6,839 bases of DNA from Betaproteobacteria bacterium TMED156 (GCA_002171155.1 NHHF01000123.1:1-6839); one strand, 5' to 3'. Positions 1 to 6,512 are shown, counted from the stretch's first letter. Notes: generated by a model not told the origin, from the sequence alone. Program-made: numbers and translations.

Positions 1-208
1 TCGCTACTGGGCGCTTCTTAGCAGAAGGTTTTTTCTTAGCCGCAGGCTTCTTTTTGGCAGCAGGTTTTTTCTTGGCCGCTGGGCGCTTCTTAGCAGCAGG
101 CTTTTTCTTCGCTACTGGGCGCTTCTTAGCAGAAGGTTTTTTCTTAGCCGCTGGGCGCTTCTTAGCAGAAGGTTTTTTCTTCGCTACTGGACGCTTCTTA
201 GCAGAAGG
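1..208 (-). repeat. 18-bp / 36-bp in-frame tandem repeat array in the H1-like gene
   Basis: From codon 55 onward the gene is a tandem array with an 18-bp basic period (P-x-A-K-K-K/R) and a clear 36-bp higher-order period (P-S/A-A-K-K-R-P-V/A-A-K-K-K). Several 36-bp copies are nearly identical at the DNA level, differing mainly at the second residue (Ser or Ala), at Val versus Ala, and at Arg versus Lys. All units are multiples of three, so gain or loss of a copy keeps the frame. The array is still running at base 1. Confidence 0.9.
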
Positions 209-370
209 TTTTTTCTTGGTCGCAGGTTTCTTTTTGGCAACAACTTTTTTCTTTGAAACTGGCTTCTTGGTAGTAATTTTTTTCTTAGCTACTGGCTTTT
301 TAATAGCAACTTTTTTTGTAGTTGTTTTTTTTTGTCCAGCCTTTTTTTTAAGCTTCTTTTTCTCCGCCAT
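1..370 (-). CDS. Histone H1-like Lys/Ala/Pro-rich DNA-binding protein (3' end beyond the window)
   Basis: The minus-strand frame opens with ATG at 368-370 and runs without a stop through the left edge, giving 123 complete codons. The protein starts MAEKKKLKKKAG and is almost entirely Lys, Ala, Pro, Val, Thr and Arg. From about residue 55 it becomes a regular repeat of the six-residue unit P-x-A-K-K-(K/R), alternating in 12-residue pairs such as PSAKKRPVAKKK. There is no globular domain, signal peptide or membrane segment. This composition is typical of bacterial H1-like nucleoid proteins (Bordetella BpH1, AlgP-type tails), which bind DNA non-specifically through their lysines; the DNA-binding role is inferred from the family. 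The start is supported by a strong AGGAGA ribosome site seven bases upstream. It follows nrdB by 143 bp on the same strand, an arrangement I recall from Burkholderiales. The true length and C-terminus are unknown. Confidence 0.88.
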   Translation of the reverse strand, partial: MAEKKKLKKKAGQKKTTTKKVAIKKPVAKKKITTKKPVSKKKVVAKKKPATKKKPSAKKRPVAKKKPSAKKRPAAKKKPSAKKRPVAKKKPAAKKRPAAKKKPAAKKKPAAKKKPSAKKRPVA

Positions 371-377
371 CTATCTT

Positions 378-383
378 TCTCCT
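378..383 (-). promoter_or_regulatory. Ribosome binding site of the H1-like gene
   Basis: AGGAGA on the minus strand lies seven bases upstream of the ATG at 368-370. It is the best Shine-Dalgarno match in the window and fixes the start of the H1-like gene. It directly follows the TAG of a 19-codon upstream frame. Confidence 0.75.
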
Positions 384-443
384 CTACCGAGTTTTCCGGA
401 TGATTTGTTGCAAAGCTCGGACAGAATTATCCTCGCTGTTCAT
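384..443 (-). other. Possible 19-codon leader ORF abutting the H1-like ribosome site
   Basis: On the minus strand an ATG at 441-443 opens a 19-codon frame, MNSEDNSVRALQQIIRKTR, ending in TAG at 384-386. Its stop touches the AGGAGA site of the H1-like gene, so its translation could be coupled to the downstream start. I see no good Shine-Dalgarno before its ATG and do not recognise the peptide. Chance is a serious alternative in AT-rich sequence. Confidence 0.15.
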
Positions 444-487
444 TTTAACCGAAATTTTCAATTGATATACTTTCCAGTACAAATGAA

Positions 488-500
488 TTCTTGACAAGAA
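488..500. repeat. 13-bp palindrome between nrdB and the H1-like gene
   Basis: TTCTTGACAAGAA is a perfect inverted repeat around a single central base, 14 bp beyond the nrdB stop. On the plus strand it is followed by a T-run at 502-508, so it looks terminator-like only in the direction where no gene is found. In the nrdB direction the A-rich tract comes before the palindrome, so it is a poor intrinsic terminator for nrdB. It could be an operator ahead of the H1-like gene or chance. Confidence 0.3.
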
Positions 501-513
501 ATTTTTTTCCAAA

Positions 514-1671
514 TTAATCCCAAGAGAGCGCCCCTCCCGTTTGATATTCGATAACACGTGTTTCAAAAAAATTTCTTTCTTTTTTTAAATCTACCATTTC
601 AGACATCCAAGGAAATGGATTTTCTTCAACAGGATATAAATGATCCATACCAATTTGTTGGGCACGTCGATTAGCTATAAAGCGAAGGTATTTTTTAAAC
701 ATTGGAGCATTCAATCCTAAAACACCTCTTGGCATTGTATCTTCTGCATAACGATATTCTAACTCAACTGCGTCAATAAACAATTTTTTTATTTCTTCTT
801 TAAATTCATTTGTCCATAAATTTGGATTTTCTAATTTTATAGTGTTTACCAAATCAATTCCAAAATTACAATGCATAGATTCATCACGCAAAATATACTG
901 ATACTGTTCTGCAGCACCTGTCATTTTATTTTGTCTTCCAAGCGCAAGTATTTGTACAAAACCTACGTAAAAAAACAAACCTTCCATTAAACAAGAAAAT
1001 ACAATTAGTGACTTCAATAATTTTTGATCTGATTCTGTGGTGCCTGTTTTGAAATTAGGGTTTGTTAATGTATCAATAAAAGGAATAAGGAACTCATCTT
1101 TGGATCTTATCGATGGGACTTCATGATAAGCATTAAAAATTTCAGATTCATCAAGACCAAGTGACTCAACAATATATTGATATGCATGAGTATGAATGGC
1201 TTCTTCAAACGCTTGTCTTAAGAGATATTGACGGCACTCTGGAGCAGTTATGTGGCGATATGTACCAAGAACAATATTATTGGCAGCAAGACTATCTGCA
1301 GTTACAAAAAAACCAAGATTTCTTTTTATTAATCTACGCTCATCATCTGTCAAGCCATCTTTACTCTTCCACAATGAAATATCTCTTGACATATTTATTT
1401 CTTGAGGCATCCAATGATTAGCACAACCAGACAAATATTTCTCCCATGCCCATTTATATTTGAACGGTACTAACTGATTTACATCAGTACCTCCATTAAT
1501 AATTCTTTTATCTTCAACTTTAACTCTGCGATTTTCTGTCGCAGAATTTTTTTCCATAACAGAAGGGTTAGTTGAGTTATTCAAGCTAGAAGATTCCTCA
1601 ATCTTTTTAAAAGAGTTATCTACTAGATTAGCATCGAGCATTTCTGAAGAGTTATTTTCCCACGTAAGCAT
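514..1671 (-). CDS. nrdB: Class Ia ribonucleotide reductase, beta (radical-generating) subunit
   Basis: The 385-residue protein houses the dimetal-tyrosyl radical cofactor that NrdA needs to reduce ribonucleoside diphosphates to deoxyribonucleotides in the cytoplasm. By alignment to E. coli NrdB from memory, the metal ligands are D126, E157, H160, E230, E264 and H267. The radical tyrosine is Y164, in EAIHTHAY. W87, in [11 protein letters not shown], matches Trp48, and Y376 near the tail matches Tyr356 of the radical-transfer path. All are present, so this is a Tyr-type class Ia enzyme and not a Phe (Chlamydia-type) variant. Residues 8-50 are a Ser/Asn-rich linker before the conserved [16 protein letters not shown] core; the MLTWE start and GGALSWD end match betaproteobacterial homologues as I recall them. 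The ATG at 1669-1671 has an AAGGT site nine bases upstream (1681-1685). It lies 119 bp after nrdA, probably in the same transcript; a TATACT hexamer (1691-1696, minus) could be a weak private -10. Confidence 0.97.
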   Translation of the reverse strand: MLTWENNSSEMLDANLVDNSFKKIEESSSLNNSTNPSVMEKNSATENRRVKVEDKRIINGGTDVNQLVPFKYKWAWEKYLSGCANHWMPQEINMSRDISLWKSKDGLTDDERRLIKRNLGFFVTADSLAANNIVLGTYRHITAPECRQYLLRQAFEEAIHTHAYQYIVESLGLDESEIFNAYHEVPSIRSKDEFLIPFIDTLTNPNFKTGTTESDQKLLKSLIVFSCLMEGLFFYVGFVQILALGRQNKMTGAAEQYQYILRDESMHCNFGIDLVNTIKLENPNLWTNEFKEEIKKLFIDAVELEYRYAEDTMPRGVLGLNAPMFKKYLRFIANRRAQQIGMDHLYPVEENPFPWMSEMVDLKKERNFFETRVIEYQTGGALSWD

Positions 1672-1790
1672 TATAAATAGACCTTAATTGAGTATAGTTA
1701 GTGATGAGGTTTTGTTGGTAAAACATATATAAATTTTTTAATTAAATTTGTTTTTTTGTTGTAATAGTGACGCAATCAGCAGCAACAAAT

Positions 1791-4700
1791 TCATTGACAA
1801 GCCTCACACTCAGGATCATCAATTGCACATAAAGCTGTAGTTGTTTTCTCATTAACTTCTACAGAATTAAGTTCACTAGAATTTGAAGTAGATTTTTCAG
1901 CATGTGTTGCACCCAAAGTTCTAAGATAGTAAGTGGTTTTCAAACCTTTTTTCCAAGCAAGCTTGTATATTTCATCCAGCTTTTTACCAGACACTCCAGA
2001 CAAATAGATGTTAAGTGATTGAGATTGATCAATCCATTTTTGTCTTCTTGCTGCACATTCAACAATCCACTTTGGATCGACTTCAAAAGCGGTGGCATAA
2101 ATATTTCTTATTTCAGCTGGAATCCTGTCAATCTTCGCGAGACTACCATCAAAATATTTTAAATCTGAAACCATTACTGCATCCCATAAACCTAATTTCT
2201 TTAAATCTCTCACCATAGTCTCACTAACTATGGTGAATTCACCTGATAAATTAGATTTCACATAAAGATTTTGAAAAGTTGGTTCTATTGAGGCTGATAC
2301 CCCAACAATATTTGAAATAGTTGCAGTAGGGGCCACCGCAACACAATTAGAATTACGGATACCATTCTTCATTATGCGCTTCCTTAGGGAATCCCAATCA
2401 AGGGTCATGGATCTATCAACTTCAATTTTTTGTCCACGATGTTCCTCCAAAAGTTTTAATGAATCGATTGGTAAAATTCCCTGTTCCCACAAAGACCCCT
2501 TAAAAGAAGAATAGCTTCCTCTTTCTAAAGCCAGATTTGATGATGCAGAATATGCCATATAACAAATAGTCTCCATAGACTTATCTGCAAATTCAACAGC
2601 TTCATTTGAAGCGTAAGGTATTTTCATTGCATGTAAAGAGTCTTGAAAACCCATAATTCCCAAACCAACAGGTCGGTGTCTAAAATTTGAATTTCTTGCT
2701 TTTCCTACTGCGTAGAAATTAATGTCTATTACATTATCCAACATCCTCATAGCCGTATTAATAGTCTTTTCCAAACGATGATTATCAAGTTGGTATTTAT
2801 CTTTGGAAACCTCAATTAAGTGATTTACGAGATTAACAGATCCCAAGTTGCAGACAGCAATTTCTGACTCACTGGTATTGAGCGTGATTTCTGTACATAA
2901 ATTAGAACTGTGAACGATTCCCTTATGTTGTTGGGGATTTCTAATATTGCAAGGATCCTTAAATGTTATCCATGGATGGCCAGTCTCATAAAGCATAGAC
3001 AACATCTTTCTCCAAAGAACTATCGAAGATACTTCCTTGAAAGGTGATAACTGCCCTTGCTCAGCTTGTTTTTCGTAGTTGAGATATGCAACTTCAAATT
3101 CTTTGCCTACTTTTTCGTGTAAATCTGGAACTGTATCTGGAGAAAAAAGTGTCCACTTACCCTGGTCGTTGACCCGCTTCATAAACAAGTCAGGAATCCA
3201 GTTTGCAGTATTCATGTCGTGAGTTCGACGTCTATCATCTCCTGTATTTTTTCTTAACTCCAAAAATTCCTCAATGTCCAAATGCCAGGTTTCAAGATAA
3301 GTGCAAACTGCACCTTTCCTTTTTCCTCCTTGATTAACAGCAACTGCAGTATCATTTACAACCTTCAAAAAGGGAACTACTCCTTGACTTTGTCCATTAG
3401 TACCTTTTATGTAACTTCCTAAGGCTCTAACAGGTGTCCAATCATTTCCCAGCCCCCCCGCATATTTTGCAAGAAGTGCATTTTCTTTTATTGCTTCATA
3501 TATTCCACTCAAATCATCATCTACAGTAGATAGATAACATGAGGATAACTGAGAAAATTGAGTGCCACTATTAAAGAGTGTAGGAGTGGAACTCATAAAA
3601 TCAAAACTTGATAGTAAATCATAGAATTCAATTGCCCTTGCCTCCCTATCAACTTCTTTAATTGCTAATCCCATAGCGACTCGCATAAAGAAAATTTGTG
3701 GCAATTCTAACCTTCTTCCCTCTTTGTTTACCAAGTCTTTTCTGTCTACTAAGAAATATCTATCATACAAAGTTTGTATACCTAAATAATCAAACTGAGC
3801 ATCCCTCTCAGCAATAATTTTGGAACTTAACTTAATAAGATCAAATTTAGATAGTTCTGGGTCAAGTAAATTTTTTTCTATACCCTTCTCGATAAATCGT
3901 AAAAAGTATTCTTCATATACCTTCTGGATTTGACTCGATTGAATGTCAAACCCGAGAACCTCCTTGCGAATTGAATACAAGAGCAACTGTGCGCTGACTT
4001 TAGCATATGCTGGATCCTTTTCTATTAATGTTCTAGCAGATAAAACAATTGACTTAAAAACCTCTTCAAAAGGTATTCCGTCATAAATATTTTTAAGTGC
4101 GGCATCCAAAATTTCATTTGGATTAACTAAACCTTCATAACCTTTACAAGCTGAATTTACAATTTCTAAAAAAAATTGAGCATCAAGAGTTTCTAATTTT
4201 CCATTGATTGAAATCTTCAGTTCACTCGAAAAATCTTTTTTTACTTTGTCATCATTTTTTTGTCTTTCCCTAGCTCTTCTCTCGCGGTAGAGAACATAAG
4301 CTCTAGCTACTTCATGTTCACCTGCTCTCATCAAGGCTAACTCAACTTGATCTTGAATTTCCTCAATGTGAAGAGTTCCTCCAGCTGGAAGTCGACGTAA
4401 AAAAATTTCAACTATCTGTGAAGTGAATAATTCAGTTTGTTCTCTCACTCGCGCGCTTGCTGCCCCTTGGCCACCGTTGACAGCCAAAAAGGCTTTAGTC
4501 ATTGCAACTGCAATTTTATTAGCCTCAAAAGACACCACTGAACCATTTCTGCGAATTACTTTGATATCTGAAAGATCAGCATCTACTTTTAGACCCCCGG
4601 ATGAATCCGAAGTGACATTTGAAAATGAAGTTTTTTTCTCTGTTTGTGACTTCTCTATATTGATACTAGTGTTTGCCAAATCAGTTGGCTGTGACCTCAT
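1791..4700 (-). CDS. nrdA: Class Ia ribonucleotide reductase, alpha (catalytic) subunit with two ATP-cone regions
   Basis: The 969-residue protein reduces ribonucleoside diphosphates to deoxyribonucleoside diphosphates, using a thiyl radical relayed from NrdB. Residues 1-42 are a polar leader. Residues 44-136 are a well-formed ATP-cone (VIRRNGSVVSFEANKI), and about 160-250 look like a second, diverged cone, as in the Pseudomonas/betaproteobacterial subclass; E. coli NrdA (761 residues) has one. Catalytic residues are all visible: the redox pair C388 (SSCYLST) and C617 (AVCNLGS), the thiyl site C602 within N600-L-C-T-E604, the radical-path tyrosines Y924-Y925, and the C-terminal shuttle cysteines C965 and C968 in CEACQ. 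The PTATISNIVG active-site strand is at about 791-800. The ATG at 4698-4700 has AAGGA six bases upstream (4707-4711). Tandem NrdR-box-like sites precede it, so repression by NrdR when dNTPs are plentiful is likely. It is followed by nrdB on the same strand. Confidence 0.98.
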   Translation of the reverse strand: MRSQPTDLANTSINIEKSQTEKKTSFSNVTSDSSGGLKVDADLSDIKVIRRNGSVVSFEANKIAVAMTKAFLAVNGGQGAASARVREQTELFTSQIVEIFLRRLPAGGTLHIEEIQDQVELALMRAGEHEVARAYVLYRERRARERQKNDDKVKKDFSSELKISINGKLETLDAQFFLEIVNSACKGYEGLVNPNEILDAALKNIYDGIPFEEVFKSIVLSARTLIEKDPAYAKVSAQLLLYSIRKEVLGFDIQSSQIQKVYEEYFLRFIEKGIEKNLLDPELSKFDLIKLSSKIIAERDAQFDYLGIQTLYDRYFLVDRKDLVNKEGRRLELPQIFFMRVAMGLAIKEVDREARAIEFYDLLSSFDFMSSTPTLFNSGTQFSQLSSCYLSTVDDDLSGIYEAIKENALLAKYAGGLGNDWTPVRALGSYIKGTNGQSQGVVPFLKVVNDTAVAVNQGGKRKGAVCTYLETWHLDIEEFLELRKNTGDDRRRTHDMNTANWIPDLFMKRVNDQGKWTLFSPDTVPDLHEKVGKEFEVAYLNYEKQAEQGQLSPFKEVSSIVLWRKMLSMLYETGHPWITFKDPCNIRNPQQHKGIVHSSNLCTEITLNTSESEIAVCNLGSVNLVNHLIEVSKDKYQLDNHRLEKTINTAMRMLDNVIDINFYAVGKARNSNFRHRPVGLGIMGFQDSLHAMKIPYASNEAVEFADKSMETICYMAYSASSNLALERGSYSSFKGSLWEQGILPIDSLKLLEEHRGQKIEVDRSMTLDWDSLRKRIMKNGIRNSNCVAVAPTATISNIVGVSASIEPTFQNLYVKSNLSGEFTIVSETMVRDLKKLGLWDAVMVSDLKYFDGSLAKIDRIPAEIRNIYATAFEVDPKWIVECAARRQKWIDQSQSLNIYLSGVSGKKLDEIYKLAWKKGLKTTYYLRTLGATHAEKSTSNSSELNSVEVNEKTTTALCAIDDPECEACQ

Positions 4701-4731
4701 CTATAATCCTTTTAAGTTGGAGTTGAAGAAC

Positions 4732-4777
4732 GGGTTATATATAGAAACAAAATATTACAGTTGGATATGGATAGAAA
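4732..4777 (-). promoter_or_regulatory. Tandem NrdR-box-like operators upstream of nrdA
   Basis: Two 16-bp sites, 4732-4747 and 4762-4777, lie 32 and 62 bp upstream of the nrdA start. The first has the minus-strand core CTATATATAA, which fits the NrdR consensus core CWATATATWG at nine of ten positions. The second, CTATCCATAT, is weaker. They share the direct repeat ATAGAAACA on the plus strand (4741-4749 and 4771-4779). The repeat distance is exactly 30 bp, close to the three-helical-turn spacing known for paired NrdR boxes. NrdR is a zinc-finger/ATP-cone repressor of nrd genes; its gene is not in this window. Confidence 0.6.
4752..4757 (-). promoter_or_regulatory. Candidate -10 element of the nrdA promoter
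   Basis: TAATAT on the minus strand sits between the two NrdR-box-like sites and would place the transcription start inside the proximal box, which suits repression by NrdR. No convincing -35 hexamer is seen 16-18 bp upstream, so the call is weak. Confidence 0.25.
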
Positions 4778-4822
4778 CATTTGCTAATTAAATACTAGGT
4801 TTAGTCATTTAGGTGAGTAATT

Positions 4823-4840
4823 AATACTAATTCTAGTATT
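4823..4840. repeat. 7-bp perfect inverted repeat in the ampD-nrdA gap
   Basis: AATACTA-ATTC-TAGTATT forms a perfect 7-bp stem with a 4-base spacer. A further direct copy of AATACTA lies at 4791-4797. It is 37-54 bp beyond the ampD stop. With only one G-C pair per arm and no U-run following on the minus strand, it is a poor terminator; a protein-binding operator is the other option. Confidence 0.35.
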
Positions 4841-4876
4841 CGATTAGAAGCGATGCAATAGCTATTTGATTAATTT

Positions 4877-5470
4877 TCAATTTTTTTTACTAAAAATTTC
4901 ACAAGAAATTGATAACTCTTGGAATTTTTTTTTAAGAAAGTTCCAATCAAAAAAAGGTCCTGGGTCAGTTTTCCTTTTTGGTGCAATATACTCATGGCTG
5001 GTAATCGCATTTAAAAATGGAAGTTTATTTGATAGAGTCTCAATTATAGTCAATAAAGACAAGTATTGCTCCCTCTCAAATTTTGTTGACTCCGTTCCTT
5101 CTAATTCAACGCCTATAGAAAAGTCATTACAGTTTGTTTTACCAAAAAAAATTGAGTCTCCTGCATGCCAAGCACGTTTGTCTATCGAAACGAATTGTAT
5201 AATCGATCCATCACGGCGAATAAAGAAATGTGAAGAAACTTTTAAAGAACTTAATTTCTGAAACTCTGGTATTGAAGTATTGAGTTTATTTAAGAATAGG
5301 TTTTCAACTTCTTTCCCCCCAAATTTCCCAGCAGGCAGGCTTATACAGTGAATAACCACTAACGAAATTTTAATATTATGAGGACGATTATCAAAGTTAG
5401 GAGAACAAATCTTTTCAGAATTAACGAAGGATTTAATCCAACCCTCAGAATCAATTACTTTTGTTGACAA
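4877..5470 (-). CDS. ampD: 1,6-anhydro-N-acetylmuramyl-L-alanine amidase (AmpD)
   Basis: The 197-residue protein is a zinc amidase of the Amidase_2 family; Citrobacter AmpD has 187 residues. In the cytoplasm AmpD removes the peptide from anhydromuropeptides during cell-wall recycling, which in some bacteria sets AmpR/AmpC beta-lactamase induction; no ampR or ampC is present here. Zinc ligands are H41 (VIHCISLP), H159 (TSHEYIAP) and D169, with catalytic E122 (IGVELEG) and K167 in KRKTDPGPFFDW. There is no signal peptide, which fits AmpD and not periplasmic amidases. The residue after the first zinc His is Cys42, where homologues I recall have Asn. The start is TTG at 5468-5470, with AGAGAG six bases upstream (5477-5482). 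The only nearby ATG (5488-5490) is out of frame. It begins three bases after the PP0621-like stop, suggesting an operon, and lies 176 bp upstream of nrdA. Confidence 0.95.
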   Translation of the reverse strand: MSTKVIDSEGWIKSFVNSEKICSPNFDNRPHNIKISLVVIHCISLPAGKFGGKEVENLFLNKLNTSIPEFQKLSSLKVSSHFFIRRDGSIIQFVSIDKRAWHAGDSIFFGKTNCNDFSIGVELEGTESTKFEREQYLSLLTIIETLSNKLPFLNAITSHEYIAPKRKTDPGPFFDWNFLKKKFQELSISCEIFSKKN

Positions 5471-5473
5471 TTT

Positions 5474-5697
5474 TTACTCTCTTTTAGCATGCTTTTCGCA
5501 ACAACAAATTTCACCATTACTAAATATAGCCTCACTAATAGGAATCCTTAGCCCTCAATTCTTACACACAACTAGATTAATTTTATTTTTTCCGGCCAAG
5601 GTACTTTTTCGACAGGAAATTTTCCCATAAATTTTTTAAGTAAAAAAACAACACATAACAAAAAGAATAGATTTAAAACAATTTTGTAAATAAACAT
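5474..5697 (-). pseudogene. Split PP0621-family-like small membrane/zinc-site protein (frameshift plus in-frame TGA)
   Basis: Frame A starts at ATG 5695-5697 and encodes 41 residues. A hydrophobic helix (about residues 4-20) precedes a basic stretch and VEKVPWPEK, and the frame stops at TAG 5572-5574. Shifting by -1 at the A6 run (5586-5591) opens frame B, which reads NKINLVVCKN, then TGA (5555-5557), then GLRIPISEAIFSNGEICCCEKHAKRE, then TAA (5474-5476). Joined, they make a 74-residue protein with the PP0621 layout as I recall it: one N-terminal helix, a linker, then C-x-x-C-G-x-x-x-P-x-x-E-A...G...C-x-x-x-H, probably a metal site. The TGA occupies the second Cys. Function of the family is unknown to me. 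It lies between ccsA and ampD, where PP0621 genes occur in betaproteobacteria, and ends three bases before ampD. No clear ribosome site precedes its ATG. Two lesions suggest decay; base-calling errors, or recoding at the TGA, are alternatives. Confidence 0.72.
5477..5482 (-). promoter_or_regulatory. Ribosome binding site deciding the TTG start of ampD
   Basis: AGAGAG on the minus strand lies six bases upstream of the TTG at 5468-5470, inside the last codons of the PP0621-like gene. No in-frame ATG or GTG is close by, so this site supports TTG as the ampD start and implies coupled translation of the two genes. Confidence 0.5.
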
Positions 5698-5708
5698 TAA
5701 ACAAATTT

Positions 5709-6512
5709 TTATCTATCTAACAAAACTTCAAGCACAAACTGAGTTCCAATATAAGCAAAAAGCAAAAAAATGAATCCAATAATCGTTAATCTGGCAGCAA
5801 ATCTCCCTCTCCAGCCAAAATACATACGACCAACTAGTAAAATTAAAACTATAACCCACGCAGCAAAAGCAAAAATAGTTTTATGATCTAGTTCTATAAA
5901 GTTTTTACCAACTTCATGATTAATTACAATTCCTGAAGCAAGAGTAGCGCTAATTAAAGTAAATGAAACGAATAAAATTCTTACCAAAGAAGTGTCCATC
6001 TCGAGTAGTGATGGCATACCGCTAGTAATTCGTTTTTGTTTTAGTTTTCTTAATGAAGCCTCATGTGCCATCATAATTGACCCCTGTGCTACTGCTAGAG
6101 CAAAGCTACTATATGCAAGCATCGCAATGAGAATGTGAAATCTAAAGAAAAAACTTAAATCTGCTTCTAATACAGGAGACGGTAATAGAATTGGTAAAAC
6201 TGCACCCAAAACTGCAGGGAAAAAAATATATCTTGCAGATAACGATTCAGGAGTAATTGTAATTTCAACCCAAATTAGGACAGAGGCTAACCAAAACATC
6301 CATGCAATAGCGATTGAAAAACCAAATTGCATACCAGAATCTGAAAACCATTCCGGCAATAAAGCAGATCCAAGACATATGACTGATAAAGCAAACAAAA
6401 AATGTTTTCCAAGGTGAGAACTTATGAATGGTATGCGAACATTAAAAGATAAACCTAAAAGGAAGTATCCTATTGATGCTAATGAGCAAAGGAAAACGTA
6501 AAATTGATTCAT
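5709..6512 (-). CDS. ccsA: CcsA/YpjD-type eight-helix inner membrane protein (cytochrome c assembly family)
   Basis: The 267-residue protein has eight hydrophobic segments, at about residues 2-22, 34-52, 61-85, 94-112, 124-147, 174-196, 210-232 and 240-263, and no soluble domain. It fits the CcmC/CcsA/HemX superfamily, whose true CcsA members handle haem in cytochrome c maturation. The short YpjD-type members next to ffh have no firmly settled role. Family-like features are H126 in FRFHILIAMLAYSSF, H210 in ELDHKTIFA (candidate haem-ligating histidines), and the end YFGWRGRFAARLTIIGF...AYIGTQFVLEVLL. I do not see the WWD haem-binding motif of full-length CcsA/CcmC, so direct haem delivery is unproven. 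The ATG at 6510-6512 has no recognisable Shine-Dalgarno upstream. It is divergent from ffh across 49 bp and lies 11 bp upstream of the PP0621-like gene. The gene symbol follows common annotation; ypjD would be equally apt. Confidence 0.87.
   Translation of the reverse strand: MNQFYVFLCSLASIGYFLLGLSFNVRIPFISSHLGKHFLFALSVICLGSALLPEWFSDSGMQFGFSIAIAWMFWLASVLIWVEITITPESLSARYIFFPAVLGAVLPILLPSPVLEADLSFFFRFHILIAMLAYSSFALAVAQGSIMMAHEASLRKLKQKRITSGMPSLLEMDTSLVRILFVSFTLISATLASGIVINHEVGKNFIELDHKTIFAFAAWVIVLILLVGRMYFGWRGRFAARLTIIGFIFLLFAYIGTQFVLEVLLDR

Noticed and set aside
54..494. Plus-strand frame encoding a Phe/Ala/Gly-rich protein of 146 residues
   Set aside because: It is the antisense image of the Lys-rich repeats (AAA/AAG codons read backward as TTT/CTT). 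The minus strand gives a typical H1-like protein with a strong ribosome site.
491..513. Consensus -35 TTGACA on the plus strand at 491-496
   Set aside because: It falls within the 13-bp palindrome. The hexamer 17 bp downstream (TTAATC) is a poor -10, and no plus-strand gene follows.
384..566. Minus-strand frame of 60 codons overlapping the end of nrdB
   Set aside because: Its first part lies inside nrdB in another frame and it has no family resemblance. Only the last 19 codons, outside nrdB, are kept as a weak leader-ORF candidate.
1161..1421. Plus-strand frame of 86 codons inside nrdB
   Set aside because: It is antisense to the best-conserved part of nrdB (metal-ligand helices), with no ribosome site or recognisable motif.
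2015..2218. Plus-strand frame of 67 codons inside nrdA
   Set aside because: Antisense to a conserved nrdA region; no independent coding evidence.
4423..4791. Plus-strand frame of 122 codons across the nrdA start
   Set aside because: Mostly antisense to the first ATP-cone of NrdA and then to the promoter region. No motif or ribosome site.
4866..5261. Plus-strand frame of 131 codons over ampD
   Set aside because: Antisense to ampD, whose minus-strand reading has all catalytic residues.
5474..5697. UGA reassigned to Trp, as in some tiny endosymbiont genomes
   Set aside because: nrdA and ampD both end naturally at TGA at the expected family C-termini, so TGA acts as a stop here.
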